Assembly (NCBI GenBank): GCA_903772945.1 | Contig: CAICTM010000040.1 | Coordinates: 62,001-126,000 of the forward strand | Direction of reading: 5' to 3' | Length of the DNA: 64,000 bases | DNA from: Seminavis robusta | Lineage: Eukaryota > Bacillariophyta > Bacillariophyceae > Naviculales > Naviculaceae | Shown: positions 42,238 through 53,719 of the stretch, in pieces | How positions within the stretch are numbered: position 1 is the stretch's first letter | Layout: every line of letters starts with the position of its first letter | The notes under the pieces: model-generated | What the model was told of the DNA's origin: nothing | Databases searched by the model: none | What the model saw: only the letters and a program-made list of their open reading frames with translations | Made by a program: the position numbers and the translations under genes

Positions 42238-42739
42238 TCAAGTGGGAGACCATGTTTCGTACCATTCCCGAATTTCATCCACCAATCTCTCAATGTCCTC
42301 TCTGGTAAACTGACCAGGTTCTTCAAAGTCTCGAGGAGAGATGGGTTGCTCTGCGACAAAGATTTGAATCCCAACCTCCTGAGCCATGTCTTTTTCAATG
42401 GATTGTCCCTTCCCCAATTCAGGGGTTAAAATGCAATGATATCCAACTGGATTCAACTCCACCACCTGAATCATAAATCCATGGCTTCGCTCAGCCTCTT
42501 CCAAGTGATAGCGAAATGAGTATCGCCAGCAGCATTCTGACTCTATTGGAACTCCAGTTTTGAGAGATGGATCTTTGCTGCAAGTCTCAAAGGTGCCACG
42601 ACAGGGCCAGTCGAATTCGGTCCATTCTGGATCACACGTGCCCTTGTTGAATGCATTCGGAGAATAGACCATGAATCCGCCATCTTGAATGTAAGAATGC
42701 TCCTTCAAAAGCAGCGTGAATTGTGTTGCAGTTGGTGTA
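42238..42739 (-). CDS. Possible 3' exon of the DUF4116 gene
   Basis: This open stretch has protein-like composition (GGFMVYSPNAF, CDPEWTEFDWPC, WRYSFRYHLEEAERSHGFM, RLVDEIREWYETW) and no ATG of its own at its start. The upstream DUF4116 frame ends at a TAA that is part of a GTAAG donor-like site. A GT-AG cut from 42782 to 42740 (43 bp) would join the two in frame. Such an intron would be very short for this window. Alternatives are a separate exon of another gene or decayed coding DNA. No known domain. Confidence 0.4.
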
Positions 42740-42778
42740 CTTCGTTCATCCAAAGAGAATCGTGTGGAGAGAACAATC

Positions 42779-44221
42779 TTACGTGGCTGCTGTTTGTCGT
42801 TCGGTTTTCACAAGCGCTTCCTCTGTGGACGGATCTGCAGTTTTGGTTTTCTGCTCATCCCAGATGCCAGCCATGACCAAGCAATCTCGGTCTTGGTTGA
42901 GCCCTCCCAAGGCAAACTTGAGGGACTCGGGTTGGTTGGATATGGCAGCAAGCACGCAGTCCTTGTCGGCCCGCAGTTGGGCGGAAGCCCCATTGAGGCA
43001 CTTTCCATTCTGCCGAACTGGGGAGAGAACGATGGTCTTGTCTCCTTGTAGACGAAGAGAGGCATGCTGCAAGGCTTCTCCACTTTGGGCAGCTGCCACA
43101 GATACGACTTGCTTGTCATCCTTGTAGTTTGCCGGTGCGTACTCGAGGGATTTTCCATCTTGGGTCAATGCCGCCATTACAATATCTCTTCCTTTACTAC
43201 TGGAAACCAGATCGAGGGATACGAAACGGAGGGCCCCACCTGCGCTTTGGACCGCAGCCAGGGCGACACCGTGGTCCGCCTGCAGATTGTTGTTGGCATG
43301 TAACAAAGCATGGCCGTAATTCTGGACTGCTGCAAGAACGACATCCTTATCCCCTAGCAACTGTGCCGCCACATACTTCAATGCCACTCCATTCTCGGAC
43401 AGGCCTTGAATGAGAAAGTCTTTGTCCTCCTTCATTGGCTCTGCCGCAAACTGAAGCGCGTTGGAACCAAATTTGACCATGGCAGCCATGACAACGTCTC
43501 GGTCTGCCTGTAATCGCAGGGAAGCATACTCCAATGCCCAGCCATACTTGGTAACCGAGGCCATGACAATTGCCTTGTCATCTTGCAGCCGTTTGGAGCA
43601 AAACAGCAACGCCCTAGGGTTGCGAGCCACCATTTGGAGGACAAAGGCACGGTCGTCTCTAATCTCGGCCCCTGCAAATTCAAACGAGCACTTGTAGGAC
43701 CCATCCGATTCCAATTTCTCTCCTTCCCCTTTGGTTGCTTTCCAGACAACCTCTGGATCGTTCTTCATGGATTCATGAGCAAACTGAAGGGCGTCTCCAT
43801 GGTTGGATACCGCAGTCAGCACTACCTGTTTGTCTGATTGCAGATTGTGAGAAGTATGTTTGAGAGCAAAGTAGTCGTTCTTGACGGCTTCAAGGACGAT
43901 TTGCTTGTCATTCCTGAGACGTTCCGACGTATGCGAGAGGGCATAGGAGGACCCATAAAAGGCATAATTGGATCTGTTGATTGAAAAGGACTCAGGTGGA
44001 GTGACAGCTGCCAAGACCACTGCCTTGTCGTCCCTCAGATCATCTGCTGCATATTTCAGCGCCAGTGGCGTTTGGGTAACTGCTGCCAACACAACTTCCT
44101 TGTCGTTCTGCAGTATTGGGGACACAAATTGGAGATATTCTCCGTTTTCTCTCACCAGGGCGAGTGCCTCCTCTTTGTCTGCGGCAATTGGTTGGGTACT
44201 ACCGGTAGTGTGTCCCGACAC
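42779..44221 (-). CDS. DUF4116 repeat protein
   Basis: About 480 codons made almost entirely of DUF4116 repeats, roughly 35-50 residues each. Consensus examples are LQNDKEVVLAAVTQ, LRDDKAVVLAAVT, LQADRDVVMAAMVKFG and LLGDKDVVLAAVQNYG, alternating with ALKYAAD/ALQFAHE helices; a dozen or so units are visible. The frame opens after a stop with only a GTG, so the real N-terminus lies upstream. An ATG at 44325 starts a plausible leader (KSQAALYDEVLHHLKGT) in another frame, which would connect only through an unseen intron or a frame change near 44180-44200, where an ACCGGTAG palindrome sits. DUF4116 proteins occur in large families in protists and giant viruses with unknown function. Confidence 0.65.
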   Translation of the reverse strand: MSGHTTGSTQPIAADKEEALALVRENGEYLQFVSPILQNDKEVVLAAVTQTPLALKYAADDLRDDKAVVLAAVTPPESFSINRSNYAFYGSSYALSHTSERLRNDKQIVLEAVKNDYFALKHTSHNLQSDKQVVLTAVSNHGDALQFAHESMKNDPEVVWKATKGEGEKLESDGSYKCSFEFAGAEIRDDRAFVLQMVARNPRALLFCSKRLQDDKAIVMASVTKYGWALEYASLRLQADRDVVMAAMVKFGSNALQFAAEPMKEDKDFLIQGLSENGVALKYVAAQLLGDKDVVLAAVQNYGHALLHANNNLQADHGVALAAVQSAGGALRFVSLDLVSSSKGRDIVMAALTQDGKSLEYAPANYKDDKQVVSVAAAQSGEALQHASLRLQGDKTIVLSPVRQNGKCLNGASAQLRADKDCVLAAISNQPESLKFALGGLNQDRDCLVMAGIWDEQKTKTADPSTEEALVKTERQTAAT

Positions 44222-44993
44222 AAATTAGGATCAAAAGTAGCTGATTGTTCCTTGGGTTCGTTGCTTTCCCTCGTTCCCTTCAAATGATGCAAGACCTCAT
44301 CGTACAAGGCAGCCTGACTCTTCATTTCTTGAAGGGTCGTCCACGAAAACGAATTCTGCAGCTTTCTGGAGGCTCTGCACTGGGGTCCGTTGGTAGGGCC
44401 ACATCTTCCATCAGAACCAGGGACACCTCTCCACCTCTCCGACCCAGTCGTCTTCCACAGTACAGCAAAAGCCTGGTATCAAGTCTGCGCGAATCTCCAA
44501 ACCTCACTGGAGCACCATCTTCATTGTTTAATACAGCTAACAAACTTTGCTTTCCATATCGATAGTACTGCATGGGCTAATGGCGAAAGTGAATAGGATC
44601 ATGGGATGGATCTTTTTTAGGAAATAGATGTGCATGATAGTCATAATAATAATTATAACGGTACTCTTTAGTACGAGCAGCTTCGATTTTTCTGATTCAA
44701 ACGCGTGCCAGCTTTTCTGGTACACTTCTACGAGTGCTAGTGTAGAAATGTACGAAGAAGCTTGGCTCGCGTTTGAATCATTAGAAGGGAAGCTGCCTGT
44801 ACCGGTATCGCATGAGGGGGGAGGAATCGAATCGCAAATGAAGCAAAAAGTGAGATTGGTAGTATTGGTAGACTACCAGTACGGTACGGCCGCACCATGA
44901 TGTGCCCCCTCCTAGCCAGTCTACCGGTAACCCCCCCAGTCCCCTTGTAGCGTCCGCGAGGGTGAAGGATACCGTACGGTACGGTCAGCAGTA
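44222..44993. other. Interval between DUF4116 gene and mobile element
   Basis: Contains the possible DUF4116 leader (to 44325), short unconvincing frames, and several GTACGGTAC/ACCGGTA palindromes just outside the element. Confidence 0.4.
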
Positions 44994-45079
44994 AACCATA
45001 CCCCAAGTTGGTACTAAGTTCTTCTAAGTAATTTCACTGGGACTCTTGACAGTTACATTAATTAGACAAACCGTAAATC
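44994..45079 (+). repeat. Left terminal inverted repeat
   Basis: Matches the reverse complement of 53720-53805 at about 80 of 86 positions. Confidence 0.9.
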
Positions 45080-45830
45080 ATCTAAACTTGGTACCGTGGT
45101 ACCAAGTTTAGTCATCGCAAAGGGTCTCAGTGGATTTATTGCCCGAAAATGGTTTGCATATGAGTGTGTTCCCCACAGAGGTACCAAGCTATTGGAGCTC
45201 CAACTTGGTACCTTTTTTGCTCTTTTTAATAGTTATTTTATTGGTACCAAGCATTCTTGGTCCATGGACCAAGTTTTACTTTTTCATTCCCAAGCCATCT
45301 TGGAACCTGTACCAAGTTGGCTAGTTAGATACTATCATAGCCTAAATACTTCTTGGGCCATCACTTGTACTTATAGTGGCATCTCACATTGTGGTTTTCA
45401 GTTTCTTGGTACCTGAGAGTTCCCTAAGTATGTAATTGGACCCTTATGTAATTTTTCCTTTGAACTTGGTACCTCCCCTAGGGCCAAGTTTTCCAAAATC
45501 TTGGCACCTCCCCTTGGTCCCCTTGGTACCACCAATTTAACTGTTTTATCTGTGTCTTGGTACCCGGACCAAGCAGAGCACCAAATGACCAAGTGGAAAC
45601 TTCTTAAACCTTTTTGCCTTTTCTCTAATTCCAGAGTTATGTACCCACTGTACTCCCAAGAGTTTTAAATTACTTGATTCCCACCAGCGTCTTGGGACAT
45701 TCTTAAGTAAACTTGGTTTAATCTTGGCACCTAGTTGGAACTTGGTACCATTATCTTCTTTTTCATGTTGCCAATCCCACGGGAACAAAATTTCATGTTG
45801 CCAAACATTTGGCAACATAACCTAATCCCA
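45080..45830. repeat. Left subterminal region of GGTACCAAG/CTTGGTACC repeats
   Basis: At least ten CTTGGTACC or GGTACCAAG copies, many in head-to-head palindromes with short loops. 45439-45547 is inverted-repeated at 53313-53422. A GTTGCC...GGCAAC hairpin (45797-45816) is mirrored at 53204-53223. Confidence 0.8.
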
Positions 45831-46071
45831 AGCCATTCATTTTTTCTCAATTTCAGAACAACAACAATAACAACAGCAACAACAACAACAGCAGCAGCAG
45901 CAATCAACAAGCTTTAGCCACAACAGTAGCAAACAACAATCAATAACCAAGCAACAGGAAGCTGGCAGTCACATTGGTTCTCTCTTACAAGTACTCATCA
46001 GGCAGCTTCCCTGTTCATTCTGACTACTGTGTTCTCTGTGTTCCTACTAGCTGTTATAGCTGTCAAGAACA

Positions 46072-48242
46072 ATGGAGGTCAATGACACCAACATCAGTCA
46101 AGAAGGAAGTGATGATGATTCTCCGACAATGGAACCCCTCTACAAGTCAGACAAATCACTACCGTCCCCTCTAGAGTTTTCTTTTGACAAGCTTCCAACA
46201 AAGCAGAATCCACCTTCCATAGCTGGCACGATCGACTATGCTAGTTTCACTCTTCCCTACCCACGTGGACACGGAGTTGACTTTGCAGTAGAATGCAATC
46301 CCATGACATTTGCCAGAGCATTCTTTGATGGCAAGAAAATTGGAGCAGATGATTCCATTGGCACAAGGATGAAAGTTGAACATGTCAAGGTCAAAAAGAC
46401 TCTCGAAGCTGCGTGCAAGGCTGTCTCAGAAATCACCAATTGCAATGTTTCATTTTGGACCAAGGACAAGAAGTCCCCAGGGATTGCACTTTCCAGAGTC
46501 CGTGGGCTCAATGGGAATGACTTGCAAGTTCCACTGTACTGCACCACGTGCATGAATAAAAAAAAACAACAACAACAATATGCGCCCTGTGTGTCCTCCA
46601 TTGTACTCCAAAGAACAACCCAAAGGAATCATACACATGTCTTACTCAAGAGTTCAAGTATTCAATCAATGACAGCACTCTCAATAGTACTCATTCCCAC
46701 CAAGAGCCAAATGAAAATTCTGCTACAATCAATCCCACCAATGATTCAATGCTTATGTATGCTGAAATCAAAATGTTGGTCCCCCACTCCCACATTGGAC
46801 AAGACAAAATTTCTGAATACAGAAGTGATAAGAGACATGCCACAGCAGAATTCTCCACCAACTTTGCACTTGGAGATGCATTTGATTACGCCGTTGAGCA
46901 ACTTGGGGTACGGGGTGCACTTTCCACTGTGACTATATCAGATGGCAACCCAAAGAACAATCTCCAATTGCTTCCAGGTTTCTCCTTCATTAATGTGGGA
47001 GATCTCAATCATCAAAGTGACGACAGGCAGTATCTCCCACTTCATCCAAGTACCAGTACGACTGGTTCAAAAATGTCTATTCCCAAGAATCTTGTCAAGG
47101 ATCACTGCTCTGACGATTCATTCTCTGCGTTCCTTGCCAGAGTGTTCTTCCTCATTTGCATCTCATTCGGCATTGAGAAAGAAATGTGCCCATTCCTCAT
47201 TCAGCTTCCAACAGTACAGGAGACCAATGACTCTTTGTTGAAGAGAGGAAACATTGGGACGAAACAGCGCAACCTTCGGTCTATGAGGTGGATCCCCAAT
47301 CAAAACTGGCACATGTATGTGGATGAAGAAACACTTCTGGCAGCTGGGGCCCAACCAAAACTGTCTCCACAACCAAACCATTCCTCTACCAATTTACTCA
47401 GCAACAAGCCTTCTCACCAGATTGTTCACTATGATGCTCCCAATTTGAGGGAGGCAATGAATGATCCCAATCATGAGCTGTACCAGAATCAAGAGAATGC
47501 ATTGACCCTTCCCGGCTCCGTGATCATTCCCATTCTTCAAGATCAATCTCGGCGTATCTACATTCGAGGACCAAACAATTCACTTGATATCCAATACAAC
47601 AAAGCCCTTTTCTTTGATGGTGCACTCTATCACGGTGGCTGGACATACAAGTGGGATGAAGTTGTTGTAACTGATGCAGGAGGGGGGACCATGCGACGAA
47701 TGTGGAAACCAGCATACCATGCTCACATTGAATCAATCTATCTTCAGCGAGAAAAACAGTACCTTGGATTGGCAGTCAGGGAGGCTCTTGTCAAACAAGA
47801 AGTTGTACCAGAGGGACATCATGTTTCAAAGCTCAAGGAACCTCATATCATTACCGATGAGCTCGAATATCAGTCTGCTGTGGCTGCCAGTATTCTGTTG
47901 GCTGAAACCAAGAAGCTCAAAGCAGACTATTCCAACATGGGAATTGCCAAACAAGTGATGTATGCGGCCATCAATCCAGATGAAAGGCATTTGCCGGAGA
48001 GAATGAAACTATCAATCCAAAAAATTCCAGAGCTTTCCCAAGGTGAGAACTCATCTGTTCTGGGAAATTCCATCCATCTGATGAGGAAGTCTTTGGCAAT
48101 AATGCAAGAAACGAGCAGGGGTATCTGTCCCCCACAAGACAAGGTCATTTTGAATGATCTTATGAAAACAATGGAATCATATGCGAGTCAGTGTTCTGCA
48201 GCAGTAGAAAAGGATTCAAGCAACCACCCGAAAAAGACCTAG
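46072..48242 (+). CDS. Element gene A: unknown protein with Cys motifs and a possible beta-helix (cupin-like) segment
   Basis: The ATG at 46072 follows a long CAA-rich leader. The first frame carries coherent sequence to about 46,560, ending in YCTTCMN and a poly-A/CAA tract. Coherent sequence then continues in another frame to 48242, starting with a second Cys cluster (CALCVLHC). Whether an unrecognised intron, slippage or one break separates them is unresolved. The second block includes HATAEFSTNFALGDAFDYAV and NALTLPGSVIIPILQDQSRR, followed by IYIRGPNN, KALFFDGALYHGGWTYKW and AYHAHIES. Spaced His/Gly in that order recall a double-stranded beta-helix (cupin or 2-oxoglutarate oxygenase) fold, but a full metal triad is not shown. 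No transposase domain recognised. Confidence 0.5.
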
Positions 48243-48427
48243 AAACGGCAGCAGGAAAGAAGAGAGCCGCAAAACAAACTGATGACAGGAATCAAAGATC
48301 TCGCAGGCGAAACAACATGTCTGACGAGGGTTGAGCATGTTGGCCAATGTTATAAGCTGAGTGCGAAGAGGTATTCTCAGGCAAAATTATTTCCTCTCGC
48401 TACATTAACGTTTCTATAGGAAAACAT

Positions 48428-51400
48428 TTATCTCGTGTTTCTTCTTCTTCTCTCTCGACATAAGAGGACGCGCGACTGTGCAGACTCTGGAAGTGCAGCG
48501 AAGAGAGGTTCACGTCTGTGCCACTCCGTAGTATACCATTCTTTGGAGACAACAAATCCATCAATGGTTCGAACAAACTTTGTACTCCAATTTTGGCACT
48601 CGCTATTAGGGCAACCGAATCTTCCATTAACATCGCGAACACAGAGCAGAGAGCAGTCCGAACAGTAATCAGTATCACATTCCCACTGGCATCCCCTGCT
48701 TCTTCTTGAGCTCGAAATTGTCAACACTTTCCCACAGATTGTACATGGATGGATAGTCCTTGTCTCACACTGTGTTAGATAGGCATCGCACACACCGAAA
48801 TAATCTTCGGGTGAAGAAGTAAACCCATCTCTCTCAGTCAGTGCAAAACCTTGATTTCGATAAGCATTCCGGGCAACTGGTCTTGTATCCAGATAGCCAA
48901 AGTGATCACAAAGGGACATCCATAGGCTCTTCTCAGTGATAGGATTGCTAAATATTTCAGTGCCACGGGCATCCCGTAGAACATGGAATCCCCAGAAATG
49001 CTCCTTTGGCTGATTGGCCCCCCGTGGTTTCCCAAGTATCTCTTCACCAGTGGTGACATTGGTGAAGTGGCTTCCGACCAAGCGGCAAGCTGGGCACCTA
49101 CCAGCTCTAAAAAGGAGATGACCCACCAATTGATCGGCAAAGTGATACGTCACCAACAGTTTTCGGGTACATTCTTCGCACATTCTGTGGTTGCAATTGG
49201 GATGGTCGCTCTTGACGTTGGATTTGTTTTCCAAACACACACAGCAAGTCTCCATGTCCAACTCCTGAAAATATTCATCCATGTTCCGATGGGCGACTCC
49301 AAATGCTTCAGTATTGAAGATACTCTCATTGACTTGGGAATTTGGTTGTGGAGTTCTCGAAACACTTGAGGGAAATGGGTGATTATGGACAAGAGCAGCA
49401 AGCAGATACTTTTGGACAGAAGTGTAGTTGTTGATCGCACTTAGCAGACACTCTCTGATTCTTGATTGCAGCTGGACCAGACCTATTGGTTCCGTACCGA
49501 ATTGAATGAAACAATATGAAATGCACAAGGACAGGCACCTGCAGATGTTTGTTGTATTCTGCTGAATAGAGGTGACTATCTCAGTCGGTAGCTTCATATC
49601 TGCTCCATGGGAAGTATATAATCCTTCACCACCAATGACGCCTGACTCTGTCATAGTCAAATAATGATTGAGAATAAAACAGAAGAACTTTTGATCTTGG
49701 ACAGTGCCAGCAGACAAGCTTCTGTCGTAAATATGGATGATGATCTTGTCGTGCAGGTTGACTGCATACATAAGTCCTTTTGGGTCTGGTACCAGCAGGA
49801 AATGGAACTGGTTTCGATCAAATGGATTGACATTTCCTCCACTGCTGGTTAGAGGGGTGTTCTGTTGTAATTCGTCCTTTCCAATGAGTGACCAGTTCAT
49901 TAGAAACTTTTTCATCAACCTTTTCCCCCTTGAAAGATGGATAATCCATTCTTGCTCCCTTCCAGGACAATAACCTTGGACAATATGACGTGAAAACAAT
50001 GAAGGATTGAGGAAGTAGACACTTGGCCTTCGGCAACTTTGATGACGGTGAATGGACTCCACTGCATAAATTGATAAGAGTTGCTCGAAAGCAGCATTGG
50101 ACATGATTCGATCATGTTGGGGTGGAAGGAAACAAAGAATATCCGCAGCTGTCAGATGTTTGGAAGGGTCATTCTTCCATGCCACTTGCTTGACATCCCG
50201 TCTTAGTTTCCTTCTGCTGGGGACAATATTTCCACATGATGGATTCCCCTCCTTACACATCTCTCGGCAGTAGTTGTAGAGCTTTCTTGTGTCAAGATTG
50301 ATGGTAGAATCTGGGCTCATTGTTTTTTGGATTATGTTATCCATGCAGGCCAATGTGTCTGGGTCAAGATAGCTCCATGGACCAGGGACATTGGGTAGAG
50401 GATCAATCACCAACACATTTTCCTCAGCTGTATTCAATGCTGTAGTGGATGTAGCTTCACTGATAACATCAGACATATCATCGTCCTCAGCAATGGATGC
50501 ACCAGCAGGTAGACGGTCCCCAGTCTCGCCCTCGACCAATGTGGCCAATGGGAGAGATAATGCTCCAGATAATAACACTTGGCTCTCCCCAGTCCCATCT
50601 TCTGGGTGAACTGGATCTACCTCCATTGGACAGGTGGTGTAGGTGGTCGTGACTCCTCCTGTGAATGCTGTTGTAGATGCTGCTGTGGCCGCTGTGGATT
50701 TTGTGGCGTGGCTGTTGTGGTTGCTGCTGTTGTGACTGTTGCTGCGACTGTTGCTGTGGCTGCTGTTGTGACGTTGTTGTGGCTGCTGCAATTGTTGTTG
50801 TGGCTGCTGCGTGGCTGCTGCAATTGTGGCTGTGTTGTTGTTGTTGTTGTGGCTGCTGCTGTTGTGGCTGTTGTTGTGGCTGTTGTTGTGGCTGTTGTTG
50901 TGGCTGTTGTTGTGGCTGTTGTGGCTGTTGTGGCTGTGGAGCTTGTGGTGGACCAGGTGGTGGTGGTGGAGATGGTGGAGCTTGTGGTGGGCCGGGGGGT
51001 GGTGGTGGTGGTGGTGGTGGTGGTGGTGGTGGTGGCGGTTCATTATGATTCTGCATTGTTGAGAGGGTGTAGCCATGGTATTGATAGTTGTAATCAATGA
51101 TCTCATTGAGAGGGATGCCAATCCACTCAATATCTTCAGCCTCGGAACCAAGCCGTCCAGTTTCAGCAGAACATCGTGACTCAAAGACTGTGACCCAAAT
51201 GTTGGGATTCGAAATGGGTATCAGAGCTGTATGGCAAGACATCATAGCTCTCTCAAAAATCTTCTCAGCGATGATGCACTTAGGGAGAACAATGCGCAGA
51301 CGAATGGAACAAGCTCCTTGATTGTTACAGGAACAAAAGGCAACTTTTCCTTTCTTTTCATTAGTGCCACTGCTTCCACCGACATACCTGGCTTTGGCAC

Positions 51401-51770
51401 TCTTGTGGAATGTTAGCACTCCACCGTGAGGACATGTCCATCTCTTGTTGAATGAATTCAGAGCTTGCTTGAAGTCTGATTGATGATTGATGCAATAGAA
51501 GGTAATCTCTTCATTGTATGGTGTAGTTCGGCTGATGTTTGCACTGTTATTTGTCATCACAGACACAGAAGAATTCTGTTGGCCACGCACTTCTTCGACT
51601 GGGAAGCTATTTGATGACGATTGATCACTTCTGGTATGACGATTAGCAGATGGCATCGATGTGGAGAATTGATGACTATCCCCTCTAGATGCAGTATTGT
51701 TGTTGGCAAAGTTTGTTCTTGAATTGCTTTGCATACTATTGCGTGCTGTGGGAACCTGTTCACCGTTACT

Positions 51771-51806
<36 letters not shown>

Positions 51807-51842
51807 TTGTGACTCTGGTAGCACATGAGCCTGTTGTGGTTC

Positions 51843-51879
<37 letters not shown>

Positions 51880-52865
51880 GATTGCTCTGACTGTTGTTGC
51901 TGTCCTTGTGAGTATCTCTCTTGTTGATTTGGTGGTGGCTGCTGCTGCTGAGGCGGCGGGTGTGGCTGCTGCTGCTGTGGCTGATGCAGATGTTGCTGTT
52001 GTTGTTGCCGCTGCGGCAGGGGCTGTGGCTGCTGTTGCTGCTGCTGTGGCTGCTGTTGCTGCTCCTGTGCATGCTGTTGCTGTGCTTGTGATGCCTGAGG
52101 CTGTCGCTGTGGTGGAATCAGTTGTTGGTGTGCACCAGGTTGCCATTGCATTGCCTGTTGTACATGCTGTTGCTGTGTTTGTGATGCCTGAGGCTGTCGC
52201 TGTGGAATCGGCTGTTGGTGTGCACCAGATTGCCATTGCATTGCCTGTTGTGGTTGTTGCAAAGAATGATTGAAGACATTGCTACCACCCATCAAACCTA
52301 CGGAGGACCCAGGTATGTGAATGTTGCCATGCATGGCTTGCTGATGAGGGGGATACAATGGAACACTCTGTTGTGGATTATTGAATATAAATGGTGGCTG
52401 ATAATACATGGCTTGCTGTGGCAGCCCAAATGGTGGCATAAATTGTTGTTGTTGCTGTGGCAAGTTGGGCGGGTAGCTTCCAAATGGGTTGATATTTTGG
52501 TGGTAATACATATTGCTGTTGGGGTGGAAAGCAGCAGTGGATTGATTCGGAACATGCATCATTGAGTTGCTGTATCCAAATTGTTGTTGTTGGGGAATCA
52601 TTTGCTGTGCTGAAGCAGTGGAGATATTGGAATTTCCATTGCTGGGATTGATGTTGAATATCCAATCACGAACATATGCATAGAATCTTTCTCTCCTACC
52701 AGCAACAGCATCAAAAAAATGTGTTCTCTGGTTAATGAAATCAGATATTACATTTTGACATGATGCATGCTGATACCCATGATCAAGAGCAAGCTGATGG
52801 ACATATGCAGCCATGGTATGGAATCCATCAAGACTGGAAAACTGCTCACTTTCGAGAGAAGACAT
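48428..52865 (-). CDS. Element gene B: Gln-rich protein with Ulp1-like (C48) protease and RING finger
   Basis: The ATG at 52865 opens a 792-codon frame, and a second, overlapping frame runs to 48428; they cross inside CAA/CAG-type repeats (about 50,600-51,050), where a splice or a break cannot be placed. The first part has a helical start, long Gln-rich tracts, then a Cys/His segment (WTCPHGGVLTFH, CSCNNQGACSIRLRI). The second part has LTAADILCFLPPQHDRIMSN, FHFLLVPDP with the His, IIIHIYDRSLS with the Asp, and SIQQNTTNICRCLSLC with Gln and Cys spaced as in Ulp1/SENP proteases. A RING follows (CCVCLENK...CNHRMCEECTRKL...CPACR), then more Cys pairs (CTICGKV, CDTDYCSDCSLLC, CPNSEC). It probably acts on ubiquitin/SUMO-like conjugates. 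Confidence 0.6.
50600..51050 (-). repeat. Simple-sequence tract: CAA/CAG and poly-Pro codons in gene B
   Basis: Dense CAACAGCC-type and CCACCA repeats encode poly-Gln/poly-Pro in one frame and Asn/His/Ser-rich text in another. Antisense frames here are composition artefacts. Confidence 0.8.
51765..52110 (-). repeat. CAG/CAA trinucleotide tracts (poly-Gln)
   Basis: Two runs of about ten or more CAG codons (near 51770-51800 and 51848-51880) lie within a wider Gln-rich segment of gene B. Confidence 0.85.
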
Positions 52866-53312
52866 GTTGCTATAGCAAGAGCCTTGCAGATCTTGTCTTG
52901 GCTATTTCAAGATGCTCTTTGGATTGGGAGTTGCCTATTGCCAGCTTTCTCTCTGCTTGTTTCTTCTAATCAACTTGACTTCTGGTTGTTCCTGCTGTTT
53001 TTGTTCTTCCTGTTGAGCACTGCTTGTGCTTCTTGTTGGTGATTGGTGATTGGTGTTGTTATTATTGTTGTTGTTGTTGTTCTTCTTCTTCTTCTTCTTC
53101 TAGTTGTTGTTGTTGGTTGTTGTTGTTCTGTTGTTCTTGTTGCTGTTGAGTGAGAATTTGGATGACAACGTAATATACAATAGTTTAGTATTATGTAAAA
53201 TGTGTTGCCAAGAACTCGGCAACATGATGGTATTTAAGGAATGACCATGGTACAATGAAAAGACTGTCAATGGACATTGTACCAAGGGTACCAAGTTTCA
53301 ACCAACTTACTA
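52866..53312 (-). other. CAA-rich 5' leader of element gene B
   Basis: On the minus strand 53110-53040 is almost pure CAA/GAA repeat, and the leader is purine- and CAA-rich to the ATG. Gene A has a similar CAA-rich leader at about 45855-45960. Confidence 0.5.
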
Positions 53313-53719
53313 AAAACAGTTAAATTTGATGGTACGAAGGGTACCAAGAGGTGGTACTAAGATTTTGTCAAACTTAGCACTAGGGGAGGTACCAAGTTCA
53401 AAGGTAAAATTACATAAGGGTCAAATTTCATACTTATGATATGTCGAGCTCTTAAATATTGCCTCTGCTAAATAAACTAGGTACATTTGAGTACTTAAGC
53501 TAAGTAACTATTTGTAACTATTAGCAGAAAGATGCCAAGTGACTTTGTCCTTGGGAGATTTTGGCTTGGGCAGTGGACAAAGCAAACTTGGTCCTTGTAC
53601 CAAGTTTGCTTGGTTACCACCATGAGGGCAGGAGATGTTAAGTGGCTACAAGAGGAAAAGAGTATCACCCCTAAATCCACGAGAATGACCATTCTTGGTC
53701 CATGGTACCAAGTTCAATT
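53313..53719. repeat. Right subterminal region of GGTACCAAG repeats
   Basis: GGTACCAAG, TTGTACCAAG and GGACCAAG copies mirror the left subterminal region. 53313-53422 is the inverted copy of 45439-45547. Confidence 0.75.

Noticed and set aside
50579-51100. Plus-strand frames of poly-Cys, poly-Val and poly-Leu
   Set aside because: Antisense of CAA/CAG repeats in element gene B; no non-repeat coding content.
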